From Xanthobacteraceae bacterium (GTDB lineage Bacteria > Pseudomonadota > Alphaproteobacteria > Rhizobiales > Xanthobacteraceae), in assembly GCA_030648135.1 (NCBI GenBank), contig JAUSIF010000312.1, positions 1 to 6,512 of the forward strand: 6,512 nt of DNA. Reading direction: 5' to 3'. Both the position numbers and the translations under genes were made by a program. This document shows positions 1 to 4,763 of this stretch, in pieces. The notes under the pieces were generated by a model, which was not told the origin of the DNA, searched no databases, and saw only the letters and a list, made by a program, of their open reading frames with translations. Each line of letters starts with the position of its first letter. Within the stretch, counting starts at the first letter, position 1.

Positions 1-20
1 GGCCGGGCCCCCGAAAGCGA

Positions 21-49
21 ATGACAAGCCGCTTGAGTTGTCGTATAGG
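21..49 (+). promoter_or_regulatory. Probable sigma70-type promoter for rplS-leuC
   Basis: ATGACA at 21-26 matches the -35 consensus TTGACA at five of six positions. TATAGG at 44-49 matches the -10 consensus TATAAT at four of six, and the spacer is exactly 17 bp. Transcription would begin near 56, leaving a leader of roughly 55 nt before the rplS start. Because leuC overlaps rplS, the same promoter probably serves both. This is inference from motif match and position only; rplS may also receive read-through from genes to the left of the window. Confidence 0.5.
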
Positions 50-111
50 CGGCGCCGATCCCGGACTCCAAACAAGCCGCGACGCCTCACCGGCGGGGCG
101 CGGAGGTTGCC

Positions 112-540
112 ATGAACATCATCGAAACCATCGAGCGCGAAGAGCTGGCGCGGCTTGCCAAGGGCAAGGAAATCCCCGACTTCGCGCCGGGCGACACCCT
201 GCAGGTGAACGTCAAGGTGGTCGAAGGCGAACGTACCCGCGTGCAGGCCTATGAAGGCGTCTGCATCGGCCGCTCCGGCGCCGGACTGAACGAGAGCTTC
301 ACCGTGCGCAAGATTTCCTATGGCGAAGGGGTGGAGCGCGTGTTCCCGCTCTATTCGCCGATGGTCGATTCGATCGAGGTCGTGCGCCGCGGCAAGGTGC
401 GCCGCGCCAAGCTCTACTATCTGCGCCAGCGCCGTGGCAAGAAGGCGCGTATTTCCGAGAAGCAGGACTACACGGCCGGAACGGGCGAGACCGCAGAATC
501 AGTCGAGGCGGTTGAAAGCGTGGAGGCCGATACTAAGTGA
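112..540 (+). CDS. rplS: 50S ribosomal protein L19
   Basis: L19 sits at the interface of the two ribosomal subunits and takes part in inter-subunit bridges. The 142-residue product carries the family core: IPDFAPGDT at 21-29, VNVKVVEGERTRVQAYEGV at 32-50, the SFTVRKISYGEGVERVFPLYSP stretch at 62-83, and the basic VRRGKVRRAKLYYLR at 91-105. The core ends near residue 116. About 26 more residues form an acidic tail with a near repeat, ESVEA then VESVEA, which makes the protein longer than the roughly 115 residues of E. coli L19; such tails vary in alphaproteobacteria. The ATG is supported by GGAGG at 102-106, five bases upstream. The gene overlaps leuC by four bases. In many alphaproteobacteria rplS follows trmD, but no trmD could be confirmed in the 111 bases to the left. 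Identity is near certain. Confidence 0.97.
   Translation: MNIIETIEREELARLAKGKEIPDFAPGDTLQVNVKVVEGERTRVQAYEGVCIGRSGAGLNESFTVRKISYGEGVERVFPLYSPMVDSIEVVRRGKVRRAKLYYLRQRRGKKARISEKQDYTAGTGETAESVEAVESVEADTK
522..526 (+). promoter_or_regulatory. Shine-Dalgarno site favouring the GTG start of leuC
   Basis: GGAGG lies inside the last codons of rplS, 10 bases before a GTG at 537 and 22 bases before an in-frame ATG at 549. The spacing suits GTG initiation and is too long for the ATG. GTG initiation makes the start overlap the rplS stop as GTGA (537-540), the usual arrangement for translational coupling. Confidence 0.55.
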
Positions 541-1958
541 GTCGTGGAATGAAACCGCGCACCCTCTACGACAAGATCTGGGACGATCACCTCGTCGACC
601 AACAACCCGACGGCACCTGCCTCATCTATGTCGACCGCCACCTCGTCCACGAGGTGACCAGCCCGCAGGCCTTCGAGGGCCTGCGCATGACCCGCCGCAA
701 GGTGCGTGCGCCGGAAAAGACGCTCGCGGTGGTCGATCACAACATCCCGACCACCGACCGCTCCAAGGGCATCGACGATCCGGAATCGGCCTTGCAGATC
801 GAGACGCTGGCCGGGAACGCGCGCGACTTCGGCATCGAATATTTCGACGAGCACGACCGCCGGCAGGGCATCGTCCACATCATCGGTCCCGAGCAGGGCT
901 TCACGCTTCCGGGCACCACCATCGTCTGCGGCGACAGCCATACCGCGACCCACGGCGCCTTCGGCGCGCTCGCCTATGGCATCGGCACCTCGGAAGTCGA
1001 GCACGTGCTCGCGACCCAGACGCTGATCCAGTCGAAGTCGAAGAACATGCGCGTCACCGTTGACGGAAAATTGCCCCTGGGCGTGGCCGCGAAGGATGTC
1101 ATCCTCGCCATCATCGGTGAGATCGGCGCCGGTGGCGGCACCGGCGGTGCCATCGAATATGCCGGCGAGGCGATCCGCTCGCTCTCGATGGAAGGGCGGA
1201 TGACGATCTGCAACATGTCGATCGAGGGCGGCGCGCGCGCCGGCATGGTGGCGCCGGACGAGAAGACCTTCGCCTATCTCAAGGACCGGCCGAAGGCGCC
1301 CAAGGGCAAGGCCTGGGATGCGGCCATGCGCTATTGGGAAACGCTCGTCTCCGACGACCAGGCGGCGTTCGACCGTGAAGTGAAACTCGACGCCGGCAGG
1401 CTGCCCCCGCTCGTTACCTGGGGCACCAGCCCCGAGGACGTGGTCTCGGTCACCGGCGTGGTGCCCGACCCGGAAAAGCTCGCTGACGAGCGCCGGCGCA
1501 GCGCGAAGAACCGCGCGCTCGACTATATGGGCCTGAAACCCGGGACGAAGATCACCGACATCAAGCTCGACCGCGTTTTCATCGGCTCCTGCACCAACGC
1601 GCGCATCGAGGACTTGCGTCTGGTCGCCAAGATGGTCGAGGGCCGCAAGGTGCACGGCGACGTGCGCGCCATGATTGTGCCGGGTTCCGGCCTCGTCAAA
1701 GCTGAGGCCGAGGCCGAAGGTTTGGACAAGATCTTCAAGGCGGCGGGCTTCGAATGGCGCGAGCCCGGCTGCTCCATGTGCCTCGGTATGAATCCGGACA
1801 AGCTCGGCCCCGAGGAGCGCTGCGCCTCGACCTCGAACCGCAATTTCGAAGGGCGTCAGGGCTATAAGGGCCGCACCCACTTGGTCTCGCCGGCGATGGC
1901 GGCGGCGGCGGCGATCGCGGGGCATTTCGTCGATGTGCGCGACTGGCCGCGGGACTGA
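537..1958 (+). CDS. leuC: 3-isopropylmalate dehydratase, large subunit
   Basis: LeuC with LeuD forms isopropylmalate isomerase, a cytoplasmic aconitase-family enzyme that converts 2-isopropylmalate to 3-isopropylmalate in leucine synthesis. The 473-residue product opens with RTLYDKIWDDH (8-18). It contains VDHNIPTTDR (66-75), the CGDSHTATHGAFGALAYGIGTSE region (131-153), and the three expected [4Fe-4S] ligands: C352 in FIGSCTNARIEDL, and C412 and C415 in GCSMCLGMNPD. The C-terminal part has STSNRNFEGRQG (431-442) and GRTHLVSPAMAAAAA (445-459). All are intact, so the enzyme should be active. GTG at 537 is chosen because of the ribosome site at 522-526; starting at ATG 549 would give 469 residues beginning MKPRTLYDK, a common length in this group, so four residues are uncertain. 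The gene overlaps rplS and ends before a hairpin at 1986-2010. The partner genes leuD and leuB lie about 2.2 kb downstream rather than adjacent. Confidence 0.97.
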   Translation: MSRGMKPRTLYDKIWDDHLVDQQPDGTCLIYVDRHLVHEVTSPQAFEGLRMTRRKVRAPEKTLAVVDHNIPTTDRSKGIDDPESALQIETLAGNARDFGIEYFDEHDRRQGIVHIIGPEQGFTLPGTTIVCGDSHTATHGAFGALAYGIGTSEVEHVLATQTLIQSKSKNMRVTVDGKLPLGVAAKDVILAIIGEIGAGGGTGGAIEYAGEAIRSLSMEGRMTICNMSIEGGARAGMVAPDEKTFAYLKDRPKAPKGKAWDAAMRYWETLVSDDQAAFDREVKLDAGRLPPLVTWGTSPEDVVSVTGVVPDPEKLADERRRSAKNRALDYMGLKPGTKITDIKLDRVFIGSCTNARIEDLRLVAKMVEGRKVHGDVRAMIVPGSGLVKAEAEAEGLDKIFKAAGFEWREPGCSMCLGMNPDKLGPEERCASTSNRNFEGRQGYKGRTHLVSPAMAAAAAIAGHFVDVRDWPRD

Positions 1959-1985
1959 TGCCGATCCGCGCGAAGGAGAAATGAA

Positions 1986-2010
1986 ACGGGCGCGCCACCG
2001 GCGCGCCCGT
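1986..2010. terminator. Hairpin between convergent leuC and exported-protein gene
   Basis: Perfect 11-bp inverted repeat, ACGGGCGCGCC (1986-1996) and GGCGCGCCCGT (2000-2010), with a 3-nt ACC loop. It begins 28 bases after the leuC stop and lies 37 bases beyond the stop of the convergent minus-strand gene. Neither side has a classical T-run. The minus-strand side continues TTCATTTC, the plus-strand side CATATTC. A bidirectional terminator or 3'-end stabiliser is the likely role, inferred from stem strength and position. Confidence 0.6.
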
Positions 2011-2046
2011 CATATTCAGATCCGAAGCGGTGTGGTCGCCGGGAAT

Positions 2047-2415
2047 TCAGTAGCAGCGCCAGACGCGCTTAATCCTCACGTGGCCCTTCGGGGTCAGGTA
2101 CCGGACGCGATACCAACCGCAATCGGGGCCGTAGTCGTAAGCATAATAGCCCTGATCCCAGAATAAGGGAGCGGCTAGGAACGGCACGCCCCACCACAAG
2201 TTCCCTCCGTGCCCGCGGTGCCCGCGGTGCCCGAACCCGCGGAGCCCGTGGTGTCGGCGGCGGACCTGTAACAGATCGGACGGTCCGCCTTGCGCGTCAG
2301 AACTGGCGATCGCATTCAGGGTGCCGAGCCAGTGGGCGGCGGCACGTTCCGGCGCCGCCGCGACAGCGGCAAGCACCAAGCTAGCGGCGATAGTGGTCAG
2401 GAGTCGACGAAGCAT
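2047..2415 (-). CDS. Small exported protein with His/Gly/Arg-rich segment, function unknown
   Basis: This 122-residue product starts with a typical Sec signal: MLRR, then a hydrophobic run at about 5-22, then APERAAA, with a likely cleavage after A27. The mature part has a low-complexity segment rich in His, Gly and Arg at 53-71 (RRRHHGLRGFGHRGHRGHGG). An aromatic-rich stretch follows at 74-95 (WWG, FWDQGYYAYDY), and the tail GWYRVRYLTPKGHVRIKRVW (100-119) ends in CY. Two cysteines, C99 and C121, could form a disulphide. The start is set by AAGGAG (plus-strand positions 2423-2428), seven bases upstream; a longer frame reaching 2451 lacks a comparable site and would bury the signal peptide. 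Short periplasmic proteins with a similar GWYRVRY-type ending are common in Hyphomicrobiales, but I know of no established function. It is convergent with leuC and has a stem-loop in its leader. Confidence 0.8.
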   Translation of the reverse strand: MLRRLLTTIAASLVLAAVAAAPERAAAHWLGTLNAIASSDAQGGPSDLLQVRRRHHGLRGFGHRGHRGHGGNLWWGVPFLAAPLFWDQGYYAYDYGPDCGWYRVRYLTPKGHVRIKRVWRCY

Positions 2416-2454
2416 CTTTTTTCTCCTTCCTGAGTCACGAATAACGTCCAAAAG

Positions 2455-2479
2455 TGCCCGTTGTTGTTCCTAACGGGCA
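2455..2479 (-). promoter_or_regulatory. Stem-loop in leader of the exported-protein gene
   Basis: An inverted repeat of TGCCCGTT (2455-2462) and AACGGGCA (2472-2479) encloses a 9-nt loop. Read on the minus strand it is followed at once by CTTTTGG, and the gene start lies about 40 bases further on. It could be a weak attenuator, an RNA-stabilising leader or a protein-binding dyad; the sequence does not decide between these. Confidence 0.35.
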
Positions 2480-2668
2480 ATCACGCTGTCGATCCGAACG
2501 ACGTCGTCCGAACCGGCCTCCGATGACTTTCGGCGCGTGAAGGTGAACGACCCCTGAGACATCTGTTCATTTGCCGTTCAGGTATGGGCGCAGCGGAGCG
2601 GAGATTTCTGCAATGCAGGCGCTCTGCCGGGCGTGACCAATAATCGTTTATTCGCCGTTCTTCATGAA

Positions 2669-2714
2669 AAAAAGAATTCGGCGCCGTCCGCGCGGACGGC
2701 GCCGTTGCAATTTT
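2669..2714. terminator. Bidirectional terminator-like perfect palindrome
   Basis: The 26-bp perfect palindrome at 2679-2704 has half-site CGGCGCCGTCCGC. As RNA it would form an 11-bp GC-rich stem with a CGCG loop. On the minus strand it is followed, after AATTC, by seven Ts (plus-strand A-run 2667-2673), a classical intrinsic terminator for leftward transcription. On the plus strand it is followed by TTGCAATTTT (2705-2714), a weaker tail. No recognised gene ends just upstream on either strand. Confidence 0.6.
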
Positions 2715-2973
2715 CAGGACTCAGCCTGCGGGCGATGATCGCCGATCAAGCGGTTGTCCGCTTACTTGCAGATGTAGGTCCAAGCGAGCGTGCCACCCGG
2801 TCAAGCGAGACTCCCCTTCCGATCGGCTTCTGGCGCCATTAAGCTCGTTGCATGGGCAGATCAATGAATTCGCGATCGGCAGAGGCGTGCACCGGTCTCG
2901 ACCGGTTCGACCGCGTGCTCGGCTCGGGTGCGGTCGTTGTGATCGGACTCCACTTATTGCGGACCGGGGGACC

Positions 2974-3429
2974 ATGAACGCGGAGAAATCTAGTTCCTGG
3001 CGCCATGCGACGGCACCCGCGCTGGAGGAGTTCGAGACGCTCGCAGCGGCGGCCTATGCGCAGCTGCCCGAGCATTTTCGCAAACTTTGCGATCACCTCG
3101 TCATTCGGGTCGAGGATTTCCCGGCCGAGGAGGTGCTCGAGGAGATGGGAATCGAGAGCCCCTTCGATCTGCTCGGTCTGTTCAGCGGCATCGGATTGCC
3201 TCAGGACGGCGCCACGGACGAGACCGGACGTCTCCCCAACATGATCCATCTCTATCGCCGGCCGATCCTCGATTATTGGGCGGAGCACGAAGAGACGCTC
3301 GGAGCCATCATCACCCACGTACTCGTGCACGAGATCGGTCACCATTTCGGTCTCACAGATGAAGATATGGCGCGGATCGAGGCGGCGGCGGACGAATCGC
3401 GCGGCGCGGTCACCAAAGACACGCGCTAG
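2974..3429 (+). CDS. Minimal zincin-type metallopeptidase family protein
   Basis: This 151-residue cytoplasmic-looking protein (no signal peptide or membrane segment) fits the small zincin/MMP-like family that Pfam lists as Zincin_1. The C-terminal motif HEIGHHFGLTDED (119-131) gives HExxHxxGxxD, with H119, H123 and probably D129 as zinc ligands and E120 as catalytic base. Other family features are LPEHFRKL (31-38), a VIRVEDFP strand (43-50), the LLGLFSGIGLP block (66-76) and LPNMIHLYRRPIL (87-99). It begins at ATG 2974, preceded by a G-rich stretch at 2966-2970; an open frame continues upstream to 2848 but reads as non-family sequence. Substrates of these compact proteins are not established; peptidase activity is inferred from the intact motif. 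It is followed after 84 bases by a membrane protein gene in the same direction, which may be co-transcribed or may have its own promoter. Confidence 0.9.
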   Translation: MNAEKSSSWRHATAPALEEFETLAAAAYAQLPEHFRKLCDHLVIRVEDFPAEEVLEEMGIESPFDLLGLFSGIGLPQDGATDETGRLPNMIHLYRRPILDYWAEHEETLGAIITHVLVHEIGHHFGLTDEDMARIEAAADESRGAVTKDTR

Positions 3430-3430
3430 T

Positions 3431-3495
3431 GACTCAATCGCCGGCATGCTACTCTTACATGCGAATCTGATTCACATTCGGATTCGGTCGGAATC
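3431..3495. promoter_or_regulatory. Cluster of five GANTC sites in two dyads
   Basis: GANTC occurs at 3431-3435, 3463-3467, 3469-3473, 3481-3485 and 3491-3495. The last four form two inverted repeats: GAATC-T-GATTC (centre 3468) and GATTC-N5-GAATC (centre 3488). Their centres are 20 bp apart, about two helical turns. The cluster lies wholly between the metallopeptidase stop and the ribosome site of the HXXEE gene. GANTC is the target of the cell-cycle methyltransferase CcrM in alphaproteobacteria. The cluster could be a methylation-sensitive promoter or an operator whose half-site happens to be GATTC. Confidence 0.4.
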
Positions 3496-3513
3496 ACACT
3501 GAAGGGGTCAGCA

Positions 3514-3984
3514 ATGTCACGTACAGATCTCGCTTGGCTTGCGGTTGCCGCCTATGCGTTGCACATCCTCGAGGAACATATCCTCGACTGGCAGAGTTCG
3601 GCGCGTAAGCAAATGAATCTTTCCATGGAGAGGGACCACTACATCACGGTCGAAGTCGTTCTCCTCATCCTCGGCGTCGTCGCCGCCATGCTGGCGGTAT
3701 CGCAGCCGATCTTCGCGATCGCGTTCGCGGTGTTCCTGGTCATCAATGTGACCTTCTTCCACCTCCTGCCCATGGTCGTGTCGGGTGGAAAATTCTCGCC
3801 CGGCATCATCACGGGAGTCGTGCTGTTCTACCTGCTCGCCTGGAAGCAGTATCAACTGTCGAGCGCCATGCCGCAGGAGACGCTGATCTGGGCCGTGGTG
3901 ATTGGCGCGGCCATCATCCTGTGGCCGGTGCTGCTCTTGAAGCTTCGCAGCCGTCCTTATTTCCGGCAGGGCGGCCGCAAGTAA
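3514..3984 (+). CDS. HXXEE-family integral membrane protein
   Basis: The 156-residue product shows the motif that names the family, H17-I-L-E20-E21, within YALHILEEHILDW (14-26). A second conserved-looking block, NVTFFHLLPMV (78-88), is followed by FSPGIITGVVLFYL (94-107). Hydrophobic segments suggest membrane spans near 5-22, 45-64, 66-88, 97-113 and 124-143, and the C-terminal tail is basic (KLRSRPYFRQGGRK). The Pfam HXXEE family is a group of small membrane proteins without an assigned function as far as I know; the His/Glu residues might bind a metal or act in catalysis, which is inference. AAGGGG (3502-3507) lies six bases ahead of the ATG. The gene follows the metallopeptidase gene across a short region dense in GANTC sites and is closed by a hairpin at 3999-4024. 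No link with leucine synthesis is evident. Confidence 0.85.
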   Translation: MSRTDLAWLAVAAYALHILEEHILDWQSSARKQMNLSMERDHYITVEVVLLILGVVAAMLAVSQPIFAIAFAVFLVINVTFFHLLPMVVSGGKFSPGIITGVVLFYLLAWKQYQLSSAMPQETLIWAVVIGAAIILWPVLLLKLRSRPYFRQGGRK

Positions 3985-3998
3985 CGAACCTCCCGGGC

Positions 3999-4024
3999 TG
4001 CGGGGCCGATCGACCGGCCCCGCA
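3999..4024 (+). terminator. Hairpin after the HXXEE gene
   Basis: Perfect 10-bp stem TGCGGGGCCG (3999-4008) and CGGCCCCGCA (4015-4024) with a 6-nt loop, 14 bases after the HXXEE stop codon. No T-run follows (CTCCAGCTCC), so it may end transcription only weakly or protect the mRNA 3' end. Confidence 0.5.
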
Positions 4025-4050
4025 CTCCAGCTCCAGGCTTGTGCGTTTGG

Positions 4051-4080
4051 AAGCCCTCCGGTGCGCGGCCGGGGGGCTTT
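4051..4080 (+). terminator. Second hairpin upstream of leuD
   Basis: AAGCCCTCCGG (4051-4061) pairs with CCGGGGGGCTT (4069-4079) over 11 bp with one T-G wobble and a 7-nt loop. The 3' arm ends in CTTT and CCTTT follows shortly after, giving a short U-rich tail. It is probably a second terminator isolating leuDB from the genes to the left. A leader attenuator is less likely, since no peptide rich in leucine codons precedes it. Confidence 0.5.
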
Positions 4081-4106
4081 GATCCTTTGCGCCCAGCCGC
4101 TAGAAC
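4079..4106 (+). promoter_or_regulatory. Possible promoter for leuDB
   Basis: TTGATC (4079-4084), 16 bp, then TAGAAC (4101-4106); each hexamer matches consensus at four of six positions. A second TAGAAC at 4109-4114 lies 16 bp after TTGCGC (4087-4092), so two overlapping readings exist. The near-duplicated 8-mer CTAGAACA/CTAGAACG (4100-4115) produces this. The position, just after a hairpin and about 40 bp before leuD, is what makes it plausible; the motif match is modest. Confidence 0.3.
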
Positions 4107-4148
4107 ACTAGAACGAGTGCCGCGGGCGGCAGCTGAGAGACTAAGTCC

Positions 4149-4754
4149 ATGGAAAAGTTCACTATTCTCACCGGCGTGGCGGCGCCCTTGAAGATGATCA
4201 ATGTCGATACCGACATGATCATTCCCAAGCAGTATCTGAAGACGATCAAGCGCACCGGCCTCGGCAAGGGCCTGTTCTCGGAACTGCGCTACCGCGACGA
4301 CGGCAGCGAGAATTCGGACTTCGTGCTCAACAGGCCGGCCTATCGCAAAGCCAAGGTGCTCGTCGCCGGCGACAATTTCGGCTGCGGCTCCTCGCGCGAG
4401 CACGCGCCGTGGGCGCTCTTGGACTTCGGCATCCGCTGCGTGATCTCGACCTCGTTCGCGGATATCTTCTACAACAACTGCTTCAAGAACGGCATTTTGC
4501 CGATCAAGGTGAGCGCCGCCGAGCTCGAGAAGCTGTTCGACGACGCCGAGCGCGGCGCCAACGCGACGCTCACCATCGATCTCGCAAAACAGGAGATCCA
4601 CGGACCCGACGGCGGTACGATCAGGTTCGACATCGATCCCTACCGCAAGCGCTGCTTGCTCAACGGCCTCGACGACATCGGGCTTACGATGGAAAAGCGC
4701 GACAAGATCGAAGCGTTCGAGAAGAAGGCAGCGCGGACGCGGCCGTGGGCGTGA
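4149..4754 (+). CDS. leuD: 3-isopropylmalate dehydratase, small subunit
   Basis: LeuD supplies the swivelling domain that closes over the LeuC iron-sulphur site and recognises the substrate. The 201-residue product has the usual proteobacterial length. Family blocks are NVDTDMIIPKQYLKTI (18-33), the diagnostic NFGCGSSREHAPWALLDFGI (76-95), SFADIFYNNCFKNGILPI (102-119) and CLLNGLDDIGLTM (169-181). The start is ATG 4149; only a weak purine stretch, GAGAGA at 4135-4140, serves as ribosome site. leuB follows nine bases after the stop, so the two form an operon. The partner leuC is about 2.2 kb upstream in the same orientation, so balanced amounts of the two subunits must come from separate transcripts or from long read-through. 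No defects are seen. Confidence 0.97.
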   Translation: MEKFTILTGVAAPLKMINVDTDMIIPKQYLKTIKRTGLGKGLFSELRYRDDGSENSDFVLNRPAYRKAKVLVAGDNFGCGSSREHAPWALLDFGIRCVISTSFADIFYNNCFKNGILPIKVSAAELEKLFDDAERGANATLTIDLAKQEIHGPDGGTIRFDIDPYRKRCLLNGLDDIGLTMEKRDKIEAFEKKAARTRPWA

Positions 4755-4763
4755 ACGAGACCC

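Larger units (their letters stand above)
2416..2973. other. Gene-poor stretch between divergent genes
   Basis: These 558 bases separate the leftward exported-protein gene from the rightward metallopeptidase gene. They hold the ribosome site and leader stem-loop of the former, one TGAAC (2544-2548) and two GTTCA motifs (2565-2569 and 2576-2580), and a perfect palindrome at 2679-2704. I found no open frame with both a ribosome site and convincing protein character. Frames present here encode low-complexity, shadow-like peptides. A clear promoter for the metallopeptidase was not found. A minor sRNA or degraded gene ending at the palindrome cannot be excluded. Confidence 0.6.

Noticed and set aside
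1..24. Possible last codons of trmD (reading GRAPESE then TGA)
   Set aside because: trmD often precedes rplS in this group, but seven residues with no recognisable motif cannot identify a gene, and the other two forward frames are also open here.
468..1925. Long minus-strand open frame opposite leuC
   Set aside because: A GC-rich shadow of leuC with biased composition (many R, H, D, G, A), no ribosome site and no family motif; leuC itself is certain.
1981..2166. 61-codon plus-strand frame after leuC, beginning MKRARHRRARH, with AAGGAG just upstream
   Set aside because: AAGGAG is only two bases from the ATG, the first codons are simply the terminator palindrome, and the rest is antisense to the exported-protein gene. 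Probably chance.
2447..2474. Minus-strand GGAAC and CGTT resembling the general stress (EcfG) promoter of alphaproteobacteria
   Set aside because: The spacer is 19 bases, longer than the 16-17 expected, and the GGAAC lies in the loop of a stem-loop; coincidence is more likely.
2633..2842. 69-codon plus-strand frame starting at GTG
   Set aside because: It runs straight through the perfect palindrome at 2679-2704, which reads SAPSARTAP, and has no clear ribosome site or family similarity.
2839..3447. Minus-strand frame of about 200 codons opposite the metallopeptidase
   Set aside because: The plus-strand frame has an intact HExxHxxGxxD motif and family blocks; the reverse frame has none.
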